Source: Bacillus bingmayongensis (lineage in GTDB: Bacteria > Bacillota > Bacilli > Bacillales > Bacillaceae_G). From it: a stretch of DNA of 64,000 nt. The position numbers and the translations under genes were made by a program. Positions within the stretch are counted from its first letter, which is position 1, and every line of letters starts with the position of its first letter. Location: contig NZ_JH921517.1 of NCBI RefSeq assembly GCF_000299035.1, positions 51,317 through 115,316 on the forward strand, written 5' to 3'. Below the pieces are notes generated by a model, which was given only the letters and a program-made list of their open reading frames with translations, was not told the origin of the DNA and searched no databases. Of this stretch, positions 7,624 through 18,378 are shown piece after piece.

Positions 7624-9954
7624 ATGTCTAGTATGAATACGAACGAAAGAATTGTGCCCCTCCTACCATTAAGAGGCGTTCTCGTATATCCAACGATGGT
7701 TCTGCATCTTGATGTAGGACGTGATAAATCGATACAAGCACTAGAGCAGGCAGCAATGGATGAAAATATCATCTTTTTAGCAATGCAAAAAGAAATGAAT
7801 ATCGATGATCCAAAAGAAGATGACATATATAGTGTGGGTACAGTAGCGAAAGTAAAGCAGATGTTAAAACTGCCAAACGGTACGCTTCGTGTCCTTGTAG
7901 AAGGTTTACATAGAGCAGAAATTGTAGAATTTATTGAAGAAGAAAATGTAATACAAGTTTCTATTCAAACAGTAGCAGAGGAAGAAGAAGGCGATTTAGA
8001 AGAAAAGGCTTTAATGCGCACGTTACTCGAACATTTCGAGCAATATATTAAAGTTTCGAAAAAGGTATCGAATGAAACATTTGCGACAGTAGTAGATGTT
8101 GAGGAACCCGGTCGCCTAGCTGATTTAATCTCTTCTCATTTACCAATTAAGACAAAACAAAAGCAAGAAATTTTAGAAATTAGATCAGCAAAAGAAAGAT
8201 TACATACACTTATTTCCATTATTCAAGATGAGCAAGAGCTACTTAGTTTAGAAAAGAAAATTGGACAACAAGTGAAGCGCTCGATGGAACGTACCCAAAA
8301 AGAGTATTTCTTACGTGAACAAATGAAGGCAATTCAAACAGAACTTGGTGATAAAGAAGGTAAAGGTGGCGAAGTGGAAGAGCTTCGCACGAAAATCGAA
8401 GAAGCCGGAATGCCGGAAGAAACGAAGAAGGCTGCCCTAAAAGAATTAGATCGTTATGAAAAGTTGCCGGTAAGTTCTGCGGAGAGCGGTGTGATTCGCA
8501 ATTATCTTGATTGGTTATTAGCGATTCCATGGACAGAAGCAACAGAGGATATGATTGATCTTGAGCATTCTGAAACAATTTTAAATAAGGATCATTATGG
8601 TCTTGAGAAAGTGAAAGAGCGTGTACTAGAGTATTTAGCTGTTCAAAAGCTAACCAATTCTTTAAAGGGACCAATTCTTTGTTTAGTAGGACCTCCTGGA
8701 GTCGGAAAAACATCTTTAGCACGTTCTATTGCAACATCGTTAAATCGTAATTTTGTCCGTGTTTCCCTTGGTGGTGTTCGTGATGAATCTGAAATTCGTG
8801 GTCATCGTCGTACATATGTTGGAGCAATGCCAGGGCGTATTATTCAAGGAATGAAAAAGGCCGAGACAATCAATCCAGTCTTTTTATTAGATGAGATCGA
8901 TAAGATGTCCAATGATTTCCGTGGTGATCCATCAGCGGCGTTACTTGAAGTATTAGACCCAGAGCAAAACCATAATTTTAGCGATCATTATATTGAAGAG
9001 CCTTATGACTTATCAAAGGTAATGTTTGTTGCAACTGCAAATACGCTGGCGAGCATTCCAGGTCCACTTCTTGATCGTATGGAAATTATTTCGATTGCTG
9101 GTTATACAGAGATTGAAAAGGTACATATTGCTCGTGAACATTTATTACCGAAGCAATTAAAAGAACATGGCTTGCGAAAAGGGAATCTACAAATTCGTGA
9201 TGAAGCGCTGCTTGAAATTATTCGCTACTATACGCGCGAGGCTGGTGTTCGTACGTTAGAGCGTCAAATTGCAAAGGTTTGTCGTAAAGCAGCCAAAATC
9301 ATCGTTACAGAAGAGCGTAAACGTATTATTGTAACGGAAAAAAATATTACAGACCTACTTGGTAAACATATATTCCGTTATGGGCAAGCTGAAACGAAAG
9401 ACCAAGTTGGAATGGCCACTGGTTTAGCGTATACAGCTGCTGGCGGTGATACACTCGCAATTGAAGTATCTGTATCACCAGGAAAAGGAAAATTAATTTT
9501 AACAGGGAAACTTGGGGATGTTATGAAAGAATCTGCACAAGCTGCATTTAGTTATATTCGCTCTCGTGCAGAAGAACTTCATATTGATCCAGATTTCCAT
9601 GAAAAGAATGACATCCATATTCATGTTCCAGAAGGAGCAGTTCCAAAGGATGGTCCATCAGCTGGTATTACGATGGCAACGGCGCTTATTTCCGCACTGA
9701 CAGGTGTACCTGTAAGTAAAGAAGTAGGGATGACAGGTGAAATTACCTTGCGTGGTCGTGTATTACCAATCGGTGGTTTAAAAGAAAAAACATTAAGTGC
9801 TCACCGTGCAGGCTTAACAAAAATTATTTTGCCAGCCGAAAATGAAAAAGATTTAGATGATATTCCAGAAAGCGTAAAAGAAAACCTTACGTTTGTGCTT
9901 GTGTCTCATTTAGACGAAGTATTGGAGCACGCATTAGTAGGAGTGAAACAATGA
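7624..9954 (+). CDS. lonA: ATP-dependent protease LonA
   Basis: A cytosolic homo-oligomeric AAA+ serine protease that degrades misfolded and regulatory proteins. The product has 776 residues from ATG 7624, which follows GGAGGT by six bases; the frame is open back to 7591 but without a ribosome site. The N-terminal LON substrate domain (starting [14 protein letters not shown]) is followed by Walker A GPPGVGKT at 356-363 and a protease domain with Ser679 and Lys722 ([16 protein letters not shown]). Its stop overlaps the start of engB by four bases, so the two are translationally coupled. It is placed behind lonB, as in B. subtilis. Confidence 0.96.
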   Translation: MSSMNTNERIVPLLPLRGVLVYPTMVLHLDVGRDKSIQALEQAAMDENIIFLAMQKEMNIDDPKEDDIYSVGTVAKVKQMLKLPNGTLRVLVEGLHRAEIVEFIEEENVIQVSIQTVAEEEEGDLEEKALMRTLLEHFEQYIKVSKKVSNETFATVVDVEEPGRLADLISSHLPIKTKQKQEILEIRSAKERLHTLISIIQDEQELLSLEKKIGQQVKRSMERTQKEYFLREQMKAIQTELGDKEGKGGEVEELRTKIEEAGMPEETKKAALKELDRYEKLPVSSAESGVIRNYLDWLLAIPWTEATEDMIDLEHSETILNKDHYGLEKVKERVLEYLAVQKLTNSLKGPILCLVGPPGVGKTSLARSIATSLNRNFVRVSLGGVRDESEIRGHRRTYVGAMPGRIIQGMKKAETINPVFLLDEIDKMSNDFRGDPSAALLEVLDPEQNHNFSDHYIEEPYDLSKVMFVATANTLASIPGPLLDRMEIISIAGYTEIEKVHIAREHLLPKQLKEHGLRKGNLQIRDEALLEIIRYYTREAGVRTLERQIAKVCRKAAKIIVTEERKRIIVTEKNITDLLGKHIFRYGQAETKDQVGMATGLAYTAAGGDTLAIEVSVSPGKGKLILTGKLGDVMKESAQAAFSYIRSRAEELHIDPDFHEKNDIHIHVPEGAVPKDGPSAGITMATALISALTGVPVSKEVGMTGEITLRGRVLPIGGLKEKTLSAHRAGLTKIILPAENEKDLDDIPESVKENLTFVLVSHLDEVLEHALVGVKQ

Positions 9955-10547
9955 AAGTAACAAAAGCAGATATTGTCATTAGTGCTGTTAGACCAGAACA
10001 ATATCCAGATGGCGATTTACCAGAAATTGCATTAGCAGGTCGTTCTAATGTTGGAAAGTCGTCCTTTATTAATAAAATTTTAAATCGCAAAAAGTTAGTG
10101 CGTATTTCTTCTAAACCAGGAAAAACGCAAACGTTGAACTTTTTCTTAATTAATGAAATGATGCACTTTGTCGATGTTCCAGGTTATGGATATGCGAAAG
10201 TATCCAAATCAGAGCGGGCGGCATGGGGCAAAATGATTGAAACATACTTTACAACGCGTGAGCAATTAGATGCGGCTGTATTAGTAGTTGATTTACGTCA
10301 TGCCCCAACAAACGATGATGTGATGATGTATGATTTCTTAAAGCATTATGAAATTCCAACCATTATCATTGCAACGAAAGCCGATAAAATTCCAAAAGGG
10401 AAATGGCAAAAGCATTTGAAGGTTGTGAAAGAAACGCTTGATATTGAACAAGGTGATGAAGTTGTTCTATTTTCTTCAGAAACAGGCCTTGGAAAAGAAG
10501 AGGCGTGGAAAGCCATTCATAAGTTTACAAAAACAAAAAACGCGTGA
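9951..10547 (+). CDS. engB: ribosome biogenesis GTPase EngB (YsxC)
   Basis: A small TRAFAC GTPase of 198 residues needed for assembly of the 50S subunit. G1 motif GRSNVGKS is at residues 30-37, G3 is DVPGYG near 75, and G4 is TKAD near 143. The start ATG overlaps the lonA stop (ATGA), so both genes are in one operon. A terminator follows immediately. Length and motifs are typical and nothing is unusual. Confidence 0.96.
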   Translation: MKVTKADIVISAVRPEQYPDGDLPEIALAGRSNVGKSSFINKILNRKKLVRISSKPGKTQTLNFFLINEMMHFVDVPGYGYAKVSKSERAAWGKMIETYFTTREQLDAAVLVVDLRHAPTNDDVMMYDFLKHYEIPTIIIATKADKIPKGKWQKHLKVVKETLDIEQGDEVVLFSSETGLGKEEAWKAIHKFTKTKNA

Positions 10548-10568
10548 CGATTCGTCGCGCGTTTTTTG
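10534..10568 (+). terminator. Rho-independent terminator of lonA-engB
   Basis: An imperfect stem built on AAAACGCG and CGCGTTTT with an ACGA/TCG inner part and a TTCG loop, running into a T-tract. It includes the engB stop. Confidence 0.8.
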
Positions 10569-10607
10569 TTTCTTACAGTATAAGTTCAAAAAGGAGGATA
10601 AAGAAAT

Positions 10608-10664
10608 ATGACAGCTATCTTTACCGGATTTTTTGAACATCTTCCTACAGTACGTTTAATGTAA
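10608..10664 (+). pseudogene. 18-codon ORF, possible gene remnant
   Basis: An 18-codon frame (MTAIFTGFFEHLPTVRLM) begins with ATG seven bases after a consensus AAGGAGGA ribosome site. It ends inside the 3' end of ohr on the other strand. The strong ribosome site without a full gene suggests a leader peptide or the surviving start of a gene lost when ohrR-ohr entered between engB and hemA. No family can be assigned. Confidence 0.35.
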
Positions 10665-11061
10665 CTTCAATATTTCCTCTAGTCGCTTTAGAATATGGAC
10701 ATACGCCATGTGCAGCTTCTACAAGCTCTTGTGCTTCAGTATAAGAAACGCCAACTACACGTATATCAAGTACGGCAGATAAACCAAACCCACCGTCAGT
10801 ATCTTTCCCAATTGAAATATGAGCTGTCACTTCTGTACTTTCTACTTTTACTCGTTTCGTACGAATAACAAGTTGTAATGCACTATCAAAGCATGCTGCA
10901 TAACCAGCTGCAAATAATTGTTCTGGATTCGTTGCTTCGCCACCCATACCACCTAATGCTTTTGGCATCTTCACATTAAGATTTAGAATGCCGTCTTCTG
11001 AAACAACTTTCCCGTTTCTTCCACCTGTTGCAGTTACAGTTGCTGTGTATAATTTTTCCAT
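10645..11061 (-). CDS. ohr: organic hydroperoxide reductase Ohr (OsmC family)
   Basis: A thiol peroxidase that reduces organic hydroperoxides. The two catalytic cysteines of the family are present, in AACFDSAL (Cys57 from this start) and GVCPYSK (Cys121). The start is set at the second ATG because GGGG lies seven bases before it; the first ATG (11067) is too close. The length of 138 residues is normal. It follows ohrR by two bases and must be co-transcribed with it. The pair sits between engB and hemA, which are neighbours in B. subtilis, so it is an insertion relative to that order. Confidence 0.93.
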   Translation of the reverse strand: MEKLYTATVTATGGRNGKVVSEDGILNLNVKMPKALGGMGGEATNPEQLFAAGYAACFDSALQLVIRTKRVKVESTEVTAHISIGKDTDGGFGLSAVLDIRVVGVSYTEAQELVEAAHGVCPYSKATRGNIEVTLNVL

Positions 11062-11063
11062 TT

Positions 11064-11516
11064 TCATTCCCCTTTTCTATCATTAATTGTTTTCATGGTT
11101 TCAATTAATTTATTTAATTGAATTAATAATGATCGATATTCTTGTTCTGTAATTCCTAAATTGGTAGCTATGGTTTTTGGCAATGAACATGCTTTTTCTT
11201 TTAAAGCGTGTCCTTGTTCTGTTAGTTCAATGCACACTTTGCGTTCATCTTCCTTAGAACGAACACGTTTAACTAATCCTAATGTCTCCATACGTTTTAA
11301 CATGGGTGTTAATGTACCAGAATCTAAAAATAGACGTTCGCCAATTTCTTTTACAGTTAATCCATCTTGCTCCCAAAGCACTAATAATGTAATGTACTGT
11401 GGATACGTAATACCCATTTCTTCTAAATAAGGTCGATAAAAGCGTGTTACTTCTCTAGAACAGGCATAAATAGAAAAGCAAAGTTGATTATCGAGATGTA
11501 AAGGATTCTCTTTCAT
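11064..11516 (-). CDS. ohrR: peroxide-sensing MarR-family repressor OhrR
   Basis: A dimeric winged-helix repressor that leaves DNA when its reactive cysteine is oxidised by organic peroxides. The sensing cysteine is Cys13 in QLCFSIYACSREV, equivalent to Cys15 of B. subtilis OhrR; there is an extra Cys19. The DNA-binding helix region lies around residues 60-85 (LFLDSGTLTPMLKRM). The second of two ATGs is used because GGAGG lies seven bases upstream; the first (11522) nearly touches it. A palindromic operator and a strong promoter are directly upstream, so the operon is autoregulated. Confidence 0.93.
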   Translation of the reverse strand: MKENPLHLDNQLCFSIYACSREVTRFYRPYLEEMGITYPQYITLLVLWEQDGLTVKEIGERLFLDSGTLTPMLKRMETLGLVKRVRSKEDERKVCIELTEQGHALKEKACSLPKTIATNLGITEQEYRSLLIQLNKLIETMKTINDRKGE

Positions 11517-11532
11517 GAGCATCCCTCCTTTT

Positions 11533-11550
11533 TAAATTGTGCACAATTTA
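11533..11550 (-). promoter_or_regulatory. OhrR operator palindrome
   Basis: TAAATTGTGCACAATTTA is an 18-bp perfect palindrome between the ohrR promoter and start codon. It contains the AATTGT/ACAATT half-sites known from OhrR operators. Confidence 0.75.
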
Positions 11551-11563
11551 ATTTTATGAAATC

Positions 11564-11592
11564 AATATAACGAAAAAGAAATGAGATGTCAA
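11564..11592 (-). promoter_or_regulatory. sigmaA promoter of ohrR-ohr
   Basis: On the minus strand, TTGACA (11592-11587), a 17-bp spacer and TATATT (11569-11564). The operator lies about 14 bp downstream of the -10 box. Confidence 0.75.
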
Positions 11593-11780
11593 ATACATTG
11601 CAACGAAAAAAATTGAGTAATGTGTCACATGAAAGAAGTTGTTACATTTTGGAACAATCATACATATTTTTCTGTATTATGAAAGAAGATAAAAAAGATA
11701 GTTGCTCTATTCTTATGGAATAGTTTCCATCACTTGATTCTGACAGATTTTTTTGGTAACGTACAAATAGAGTTATTATT

Positions 11781-11795
11781 TTATAATGATTATAA
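11781..11795 (+). promoter_or_regulatory. PerR box upstream of hemA
   Basis: TTATAATGATTATAA is a perfect 7-1-7 PerR operator (consensus TTATAATNATTATAA), about 160 bases before the hemA start. PerR control of hemAXCDBL is established in B. subtilis; here it is inferred from the site. Confidence 0.8.
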
Positions 11796-11823
11796 AGTAA
11801 GATGTTTATTCTGGAAGATTTGC

Positions 11824-11850
11824 TTTGTCTCCTGCAAGTAGAAGACAAAA
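11824..11850 (+). other. hairpin in the hemA leader
   Basis: TTTGTCT and AGACAAA form a 7-bp stem around a 12-base loop. No T-tract follows on this strand, so it is not a simple terminator. The role is unknown. Confidence 0.4.
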
Positions 11851-11955
11851 CGAACAAAAAAAACCTGTTGTTCACACGATTGTCAGATTCATAACAGGAA
11901 AGTTGTATTATGATAGTAGATAAGGTGATAAAACGGGTGAAGGGGGACATGCTGC

Positions 11956-13293
11956 GTGCATATTCTTGTTGTTGGTGTAAATTATCGAACAGCCCCTGTA
12001 GAATTTCGTGAGAAACTCACATTTCAGGCAGCAGAGCTAGAACAGGCAATGACAACGTTACAAAATCAAAAGAGTGTATTAGAAAATGTCATTGTATCAA
12101 CGTGTAATCGTACAGAAATCTATGCTGTCGTCGATCAATTACACACGGGACGATATTACATTAAGAAATTCTTAGCTGATTGGTTTCAGCTTGAGATAGA
12201 AGAGATTTCGCCATACTTGTCTATTTTTGAACAAGATGGTGCCATTGAACATTTATTTCGTGTAACGTGCGGATTAGATTCTATGGTAGTTGGTGAAACG
12301 CAAATTTTAGGGCAAATTCGAAATAGCTTCTTAGAGGCGCAAGAAGTAAAAGCAACAGGTACAATTTTTAATGAATTGTTTAAACAAGTGATTACGTTAG
12401 CAAAGCGTGCTCATTCAGAAACAACGATTGGTGAAAGTGCGATGTCGGTTAGTTATGCAGCAGTTGAGCTTGGTAAGAAGATTTTCGGTGATTTAACAGA
12501 TTGTCACGTTTTAATTCTTGGCGCTGGAAAAATGGGTGAACTTGCATTGCAAAACTTATACGGAAGTGGAGCGCGTAAAGTAACCGTTATGAACCGTACA
12601 TTTACGAAAGCGGAAACAATGGCCGAGAAATATATGGGGCATGCAAAACCGTTAAGTGAATTGCAGTGTGCGCTGTTAGAAGCGGATATTTTAATTAGTT
12701 CAACTGGTGCTTCAGATTATGTAATTACGAAAGAAATGATGACAAGAGTAGAACGGATGCGCTCAGGCCGTCCGCTATTTATGGTCGATATTGCAGTGCC
12801 GCGTGATATTGATCCAGCAATTGATGAGCTAGAAGGTTCTTTCTTGTACGATATTGATGATCTGCAAGGCGTAGTAGAAGCAAATCGTGCTGAGCGTTTA
12901 AAAGAGGCGGAAAAAATTCAGCTTATGATCGAAGAGGAAATTGTTATATTTAAAGCGTGGTTAAATACGCTTGGCGTTGTTCCATTAATTTCAGCTCTTC
13001 GTGATAAAGCATTGGCAATTCAAAGTGAAACGATGCAAAGTCTTGAACGAAAAATTCCAACGCTTAGTGATCGTGAGAGAAAAGTGATTAGTAAACATAC
13101 GAAAAGCATTATTAACCAATTATTGAAAGATCCAATTTTAGTAGCAAAAGAGTTAGCGGCCGAAGAGGGAGCTACGGAAAAGCTCGCGTTATTCGCGAAA
13201 ATTTTTGATTTAGAAGTGCAAGAAGAGGCCGTGGAACATACGGAAGAACCAGAGCATAAACGAGCGTGGACAGCATCCGTTCCATCTTTATAA
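11956..13293 (+). CDS. hemA: glutamyl-tRNA reductase
   Basis: Reduces glutamyl-tRNA to glutamate-1-semialdehyde with NADPH, the first committed step of haem synthesis. The product has 445 residues from a GTG start. The nucleophile Cys50 lies in VSTCNRTE, and the NADPH-binding Rossmann motif GAGKMG is near residue 190; the C-terminal dimerisation helix follows. The alternative upstream ATG is out of frame, and AGGGGG lies before the GTG. It is the first gene of hemAXCDBL, with a PerR box upstream. HemX, encoded next, lowers HemA levels in B. subtilis. Confidence 0.96.
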   Translation: MHILVVGVNYRTAPVEFREKLTFQAAELEQAMTTLQNQKSVLENVIVSTCNRTEIYAVVDQLHTGRYYIKKFLADWFQLEIEEISPYLSIFEQDGAIEHLFRVTCGLDSMVVGETQILGQIRNSFLEAQEVKATGTIFNELFKQVITLAKRAHSETTIGESAMSVSYAAVELGKKIFGDLTDCHVLILGAGKMGELALQNLYGSGARKVTVMNRTFTKAETMAEKYMGHAKPLSELQCALLEADILISSTGASDYVITKEMMTRVERMRSGRPLFMVDIAVPRDIDPAIDELEGSFLYDIDDLQGVVEANRAERLKEAEKIQLMIEEEIVIFKAWLNTLGVVPLISALRDKALAIQSETMQSLERKIPTLSDRERKVISKHTKSIINQLLKDPILVAKELAAEEGATEKLALFAKIFDLEVQEEAVEHTEEPEHKRAWTASVPSL

Positions 13294-13310
13294 CCCGAAA
13301 GGATGATCGG

Positions 13311-14144
13311 ATGGGCTTTTTAAATAATAGTATAATTTATCATATCGCAATTGTTTTATATGCTTGTAGCATTAGTTTATATTTTATAGATTATTTCCAA
13401 AGTAACCGAAAGGCGAATCGAATTGCTTTTTGGTTACTTGCGATTGTATGGGTATTACAGTCTGTTTTTATGTTACTTCGGGCCACGGAATCAGAGACGA
13501 ATCCGATTTTAACATTATTATCAGGAATTTATTTTTATGTGTGGTTATTAATTACGATGTCACTCGTAATCAATCGATTTATGCGCATTGACTTTTTAGT
13601 CTTTTTTACAAATGTCATTGCTTTTGGCGTAAGCGCTTTTTCTATTTTCACTCCGCTCGGAAAAATGTCGCCGGTACTCGCGCAGCAATTAGTTTCAGAA
13701 CTTGTATACGTGCATGTAGGAATGGCGATTATTTCCTATGCGGCGTTTACAGTATCGTTTATTTTTTCCATTATGTACTTGTTGCAATATCGATTATTAA
13801 AACAGAAAAAATGGAATGCGAGATTAAGACGGTTAGGAAACTTACCGAAGCTTGAGTCGATGTCATATGGATTAAATTTATTTTCTGTTCCGTTTTTCCT
13901 ATTAGCTATTTTACTTGGATGTATATGGGGATATACAAAACTAGATAATTTCCATTGGTATGACACGAAAGTAATCGGGTCTTTTGTTGTTTTATTTGTC
14001 TATTGCATGGGTTTATATTTACGAGGATCAGATATATTGCAAGGTAAGAAGATTATAAATTGGAACATTGGAGCCTTTCTCGTTATGTTAATTAATATTT
14101 TTCTATTAAGCAGTTTATCCAATTTCCACTTTTGGTATTTATAA
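13311..14144 (+). CDS. hemX: HemX, membrane regulator of HemA
   Basis: An integral membrane protein of 277 residues with about eight hydrophobic spans, related to the cytochrome c assembly family (CcsA/CcmC). In B. subtilis HemX reduces the cellular amount of HemA. The start ATG follows AAAGGATGATCGG; the frame is open upstream into hemA but those residues are not hydrophobic or conserved. The position between hemA and hemC fits. A trailing conserved Trp/His-containing segment (WGYTKLDNFHWYDTK) resembles the haem-handling loop of the family. Confidence 0.92.
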   Translation: MGFLNNSIIYHIAIVLYACSISLYFIDYFQSNRKANRIAFWLLAIVWVLQSVFMLLRATESETNPILTLLSGIYFYVWLLITMSLVINRFMRIDFLVFFTNVIAFGVSAFSIFTPLGKMSPVLAQQLVSELVYVHVGMAIISYAAFTVSFIFSIMYLLQYRLLKQKKWNARLRRLGNLPKLESMSYGLNLFSVPFFLLAILLGCIWGYTKLDNFHWYDTKVIGSFVVLFVYCMGLYLRGSDILQGKKIINWNIGAFLVMLINIFLLSSLSNFHFWYL

Positions 14145-14159
14145 TGAGGAGAGAAAATT

Positions 14160-15089
14160 ATGCGCAAAATTATTGTAGGTTCAAGAAAGAGTAAGCTAGC
14201 ATTAACGCAAACAAATTGGTTTATTGATCAATTAAAAGCGCTTGGTTTACCATATGAATTTGAAGTGAAAGAAATCGTTACAAAAGGTGATGTTATTTTA
14301 GATGTAACGCTTTCCAAAGTAGGCGGGAAAGGCTTGTTTGTAAAAGAAATTGAGCATGCGCTGCTTACGAAAGAAATCGATATGGCTGTACATAGTATGA
14401 AGGATATGCCAGCTGTACTTCCAGACGGATTAACAATTGGATGTATACCAAAGCGTGTCGATCCACGTGATGCGTTCATTTCAAAAAACGGGGAATCATT
14501 TGAGGACTTAGCAGAAGGATCGATTCTTGGTACAAGTAGTTTAAGACGTAGTGCACAGTTATTAGCTGCTAGACCAGATTTACAAGTGAAGTGGATTCGT
14601 GGAAATATTGATACGAGATTACGTAAATTAAAAGAAGAAGACTATGATGCAATCATTTTAGCAACAGCTGGATTACAGAGAATGGGCTGGGATGATGATG
14701 TAATTACAGAACACTTAGATGAAACATTATGTGTACCAGCTGTAGGACAAGGTGCCTTAGCGATTGAATGTCGTGAGGATGATAAAGATTTATTGCAATT
14801 ATTATCATATATTAATGATGCTGTAACAGAACGAACAGTGGCAGCTGAACGAGTATTCCTTCATAAACTTGAAGGTGGATGCCAAGTTCCGATTGCTGGA
14901 TATGCAACGCTTGGGGAGAATAATGAAATTGAATTAACAGCTCTTGTCGGTTCTATGGATGGTTCAGTCTTGTTAAAAGAAATAGTTGTTGGCGAAAATC
15001 CAGAACAAGTTGGCTTAGAAGCAGCGGATCGTTTAATTAAGCAAGGAGCAAAAGAGCTCATTCTCGCTGCAAATAAGGAGCAACAGTAA
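14160..15089 (+). CDS. hemC: porphobilinogen deaminase (hydroxymethylbilane synthase)
   Basis: Condenses four porphobilinogens to hydroxymethylbilane. The dipyrromethane cofactor attachment cysteine is Cys241 in [10 protein letters not shown]. Other family motifs are [12 protein letters not shown] at the N-terminus and HSMKDMP near residue 80. The 309-residue length is normal. GAGGAGAG precedes ATG at 9-10 bases. It lies third in hemAXCDBL, and hemD starts two bases after its stop. Confidence 0.97.
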   Translation: MRKIIVGSRKSKLALTQTNWFIDQLKALGLPYEFEVKEIVTKGDVILDVTLSKVGGKGLFVKEIEHALLTKEIDMAVHSMKDMPAVLPDGLTIGCIPKRVDPRDAFISKNGESFEDLAEGSILGTSSLRRSAQLLAARPDLQVKWIRGNIDTRLRKLKEEDYDAIILATAGLQRMGWDDDVITEHLDETLCVPAVGQGALAIECREDDKDLLQLLSYINDAVTERTVAAERVFLHKLEGGCQVPIAGYATLGENNEIELTALVGSMDGSVLLKEIVVGENPEQVGLEAADRLIKQGAKELILAANKEQQ

Positions 15090-15091
15090 TC

Positions 15092-15850
15092 ATGGGTGCT
15101 CTTGCTGGCAAAACAGTACTGATTACGCGTGCCCAGCATCAAGCAAAACAAATGAGTGCAGCGGTGAAAAAAGAGAGCGGAATTCCATTGGAAATTCCGC
15201 TTTTGCATATAGAAGGTGCATCTCAGAAAGAATTTCAAGGTGTATCGCAGCAGCTACACTTATATGATTGGGTTATTTTTACGAGTAAAAATGGGGTAAG
15301 CTTCTTTCTAGATGGCTTAGGTGAGAAAATCCCACCTACTGTTCGCATAGCTGTAGTAGGTAGGAAAACAGGGCAAGAATTAGAAAAGCGGGGTTATAAG
15401 GTTCAGTTTGTTCCAACGGCGTTTGTCGCTGAAACTTTTGCAGAAGAATTTGTAAGAGAATTGAATGGGACAGAGCGTATTTTATTTCCAAAAGGGAACT
15501 TAGCTAGAGATATTATTCCAAATAAACTTCGCGAGCTTGGTATATATTTAGAAGAGTTTGTTGTGTATGAAACGAAAACAAATCATGATAAGCAGCAAGA
15601 TCTCATCGCAGCTCTAGAATCAGGTAAGATAGATGTTGTTACATTTACGAGCCCTTCTACCGTTACAAGCTTTGTGAAATTACTTGAGGGCACAAACTGG
15701 AGAGAATGGATAAAAAAATGTACAATTGCTTGTATAGGACCGATAACAGAGCAAGAGGCAAGGCGTTATTTTGCCGATGTAATCGTTCCGAAAGAATATA
15801 CGGTAGAAGCGTTAATACAATGCATTTCAAAATATAATCAAAATGCATAA
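15092..15850 (+). CDS. hemD: uroporphyrinogen-III synthase
   Basis: Closes hydroxymethylbilane with inversion of ring D to give uroporphyrinogen III. The protein of 252 residues has the two-lobed fold of the family, recognisable by KTVLITRAQHQ at the N-terminus, DWVIFTSKNGV near residue 52 and VVTFTSPSTVTSF near 180. The sequence is otherwise poorly conserved, as usual. Its ribosome site AAGGAG lies inside the end of hemC, which suggests coupled translation. Confidence 0.94.
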   Translation: MGALAGKTVLITRAQHQAKQMSAAVKKESGIPLEIPLLHIEGASQKEFQGVSQQLHLYDWVIFTSKNGVSFFLDGLGEKIPPTVRIAVVGRKTGQELEKRGYKVQFVPTAFVAETFAEEFVRELNGTERILFPKGNLARDIIPNKLRELGIYLEEFVVYETKTNHDKQQDLIAALESGKIDVVTFTSPSTVTSFVKLLEGTNWREWIKKCTIACIGPITEQEARRYFADVIVPKEYTVEALIQCISKYNQNA

Positions 15851-15882
15851 TCTAAATAAAAAAGAATGGGAGATAGAAATCT

Positions 15883-16872
15883 ATGAATTCTTTACAATTT
15901 AATCGTCATCGTCGTTTAAGACAAAGCGGAAATATGCGTGCGCTTGTACGTGAAACATTTTTACATACAGAAGATTTTATTTATCCTATTTTTGTACTAG
16001 AAGGAGAGAATGTTCGTAACGAAGTTCCTTCTATGCCAGATGTATATCAAATTTCTTTAGATCTTCTGCAAGCTGAAATGCAAGAAGTTGTAGATTTAGG
16101 TATTCGTTCTGTTATTGTATTTGGCTTGCCTGCTGAAAAAGATGAAGTTGGATCTTCTGCATTTTGTGAGCACGGCATTGTACAACGTGCAATCAAACAA
16201 ATTAAAGAGCAGTTTCCAGAGTTAGTAGTAGTTGCGGATACATGTTTATGTCAATATACAAGCCATGGGCATTGCGGCGTTATTGAAAATGGAATCATTT
16301 TAAATGATGAATCTTTAGAAGTTCTTGCAAAAACAGCAGTGAGCCAAGCGAAAGCAGGAGCAGATATTATCGCACCATCTAACATGATGGACGGATTTGT
16401 AACTGCAATTCGCCATGCTTTAGATGAAAATGGTTTTGCACACGTGCCAGTTATGTCATATGCGGTGAAATACTCATCTGCATTTTACGGTCCATTCCGC
16501 GATGCAGCGCACGGTGCACCGCAATTTGGTGATCGTAAGACATATCAAATGGATCCAGCAAACCGCATGGAAGCATTCCGTGAAGCTAAATCAGATGTAA
16601 TGGAAGGGGCAGATTTCTTAATTGTAAAACCAGCTCTTTCTTACTTAGATATTATTCGTGATGTGAAAAATAATTTCAATTTACCGATTGTTGCTTATAA
16701 CGTGAGCGGAGAATATTCGATGATTAAAGCAGCAGCGCAAAATGGTTGGATTAATGAAAAAGAGATTGTACTTGAGAAATTATTAAGCATGAAACGTGCG
16801 GGAGCAGATTTAATCGTTACGTACCATGCGAAAGACGCAGCACGATGGTTACACGAAGGAGGCGCACAATAA
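15883..16872 (+). CDS. hemB: delta-aminolevulinic acid dehydratase (porphobilinogen synthase)
   Basis: Joins two aminolevulinates to porphobilinogen. Lys196 ([12 protein letters not shown]) and Lys249 ([10 protein letters not shown]) are the active-site lysines. Zinc-ligand cysteines are present: Cys121, Cys123 and Cys131 in [14 protein letters not shown], so this is the zinc-dependent form. The protein has 329 residues. Its stop overlaps the hemL start by one base (TAATG). Confidence 0.97.
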   Translation: MNSLQFNRHRRLRQSGNMRALVRETFLHTEDFIYPIFVLEGENVRNEVPSMPDVYQISLDLLQAEMQEVVDLGIRSVIVFGLPAEKDEVGSSAFCEHGIVQRAIKQIKEQFPELVVVADTCLCQYTSHGHCGVIENGIILNDESLEVLAKTAVSQAKAGADIIAPSNMMDGFVTAIRHALDENGFAHVPVMSYAVKYSSAFYGPFRDAAHGAPQFGDRKTYQMDPANRMEAFREAKSDVMEGADFLIVKPALSYLDIIRDVKNNFNLPIVAYNVSGEYSMIKAAAQNGWINEKEIVLEKLLSMKRAGADLIVTYHAKDAARWLHEGGAQ

Positions 16873-18161
16873 TGAAAAAGTTTGATAAATCCATTGAAGC
16901 ATTTACGACGGCGCAAGATTTAATGCCTGGTGGTGTAAACAGCCCAGTTCGTGCATTTAAATCCGTTGGTATGAATCCATTATTTATGGAGCGCGGAAAA
17001 GGCTCTAAGGTGTACGATATCGATGGGAATGAATACATCGATTACGTATTATCATGGGGACCGCTTATTCACGGACATGCAAATGAGCGCGTTGTAGAAT
17101 CATTAAAAGCTGTTGCGGAAAAAGGAACAAGCTTTGGTGCGCCAACAGAAATTGAAAATAAATTAGCGCAGCTTGTAATCGAGCGTGTGCCATCGATTGA
17201 GATTGTACGTATGGTAAACTCAGGAACGGAAGCAACAATGAGTGCACTTCGTTTAGCTCGTGGGTATACAGGTCGTAATAAAATTTTGAAATTCATCGGT
17301 TGTTACCATGGGCATGGTGACTCATTATTAATTAAAGCTGGTTCTGGTGTTGCAACGCTTGGTTTACCAGATAGCCCTGGTGTACCAGAAGGTGTAGCGA
17401 AAAATACAATTACAGTAGCGTATAACGATTTAGAGAGTGTAAAATATGCGTTCGAACAATTCGGTGATGATATCGCTTGTGTTATCGTAGAACCAGTAGC
17501 AGGAAATATGGGAGTAGTACCGCCACAGCCAGGATTTTTAGAAGGTCTTCGTGAAGTGACAGAGCAAAATGGTGCACTGCTTATTTTTGATGAAGTAATG
17601 ACAGGATTCCGCGTTGCTTACAACTGTGGACAAGGTTATTACGGTGTAACGCCTGACTTAACTTGTTTAGGAAAAGTAATCGGTGGTGGTTTACCAGTAG
17701 GAGCATATGGCGGTAAAGCAGAAATTATGCGCCAAGTTGCACCGAGCGGACCAATTTATCAAGCGGGTACATTATCTGGTAACCCTCTAGCAATGACTGC
17801 AGGTTATGAAACATTAGTACAATTAACACCAGAATGTTATGAAGAGTTTGAGCGTAAAGCTGAAATGTTAGAAAACGGCCTACGTAAAGCAGCTGAAAAA
17901 CACGGTATTCCGCATCATATAAACCGCGCAGGTTCAATGATTGGTATATTCTTCACGAATGAACCAGTTATTAACTATGATGCAGCAAAAACTTCAAACT
18001 TAGAATTCTTTGCAGCTTACTATCGTGAAATGGTAGAACAAGGTGTATTCTTACCACCTTCTCAATTTGAAGGATTATTCTTATCAACAGCACATAGTGA
18101 TGCAGATATTGAAGCAACGATTGCAGCAGCAGAAATTGCGATGTCGAAATTAAAAGCGTAA
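16872..18161 (+). CDS. hemL: glutamate-1-semialdehyde 2,1-aminomutase
   Basis: A PLP enzyme that converts glutamate-1-semialdehyde to 5-aminolevulinate, the step after HemA. The product has 429 residues from the ATG that overlaps the hemB stop; GGAGG lies just upstream, and an in-frame extension to 16845 inside hemB is not credible. The PLP lysine is Lys268 in [16 protein letters not shown]. The N-terminal signature [11 protein letters not shown] is present. It is the last gene of the haem operon and is followed by a terminator. Confidence 0.97.
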   Translation: MKKFDKSIEAFTTAQDLMPGGVNSPVRAFKSVGMNPLFMERGKGSKVYDIDGNEYIDYVLSWGPLIHGHANERVVESLKAVAEKGTSFGAPTEIENKLAQLVIERVPSIEIVRMVNSGTEATMSALRLARGYTGRNKILKFIGCYHGHGDSLLIKAGSGVATLGLPDSPGVPEGVAKNTITVAYNDLESVKYAFEQFGDDIACVIVEPVAGNMGVVPPQPGFLEGLREVTEQNGALLIFDEVMTGFRVAYNCGQGYYGVTPDLTCLGKVIGGGLPVGAYGGKAEIMRQVAPSGPIYQAGTLSGNPLAMTAGYETLVQLTPECYEEFERKAEMLENGLRKAAEKHGIPHHINRAGSMIGIFFTNEPVINYDAAKTSNLEFFAAYYREMVEQGVFLPPSQFEGLFLSTAHSDADIEATIAAAEIAMSKLKA

Positions 18162-18164
18162 AGT

Positions 18165-18203
18165 AAAAAAGGTTGTCAGGGAGAGTCCTGGTAACCTTTT
18201 TTA
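18165..18203 (+). terminator. Rho-independent terminator of the hem operon
   Basis: AAAAAGGTTGTCAGG pairs with CCTGGTAACCTTTTTT around AGAGT, with a T-tract. A bcr1 repeat begins at its 3' edge. Confidence 0.9.
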
Positions 18204-18362
18204 TTTATCCCGCTATTTGCGGGCAGTAAGATCCCCACCTCAAGATTCAGAGAGAAACGAGAAAGATAGGTGGGGGATAACTGCCCATAAAAGCCCGATT
18301 GGTGAGGACTAACTATCAGTGGGGGATGAAGAACCCCCCCACTGATGGAAGTTTCACTTTAT
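18204..18362 (+). repeat. bcr1 repeat, full-length copy
   Basis: 159 bp flanked by TTTAT (18204-18208 and 18358-18362), the reported bcr1 target duplication. It contains the typical start CCCGCTATTTGCGGGCAG and several internal inverted repeats (CCCCACCTC with AGGTGGGG; GGCAG with CTGCC) that allow a compact fold. Confidence 0.92.
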
Positions 18363-18378
18363 CTCTGAAAATCATGTT

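Noticed and set aside
8243-8722. 159-codon frame antisense to lonA
   Set aside because: Lies fully within the conserved lonA coding region, with no ribosome site and no family resemblance.
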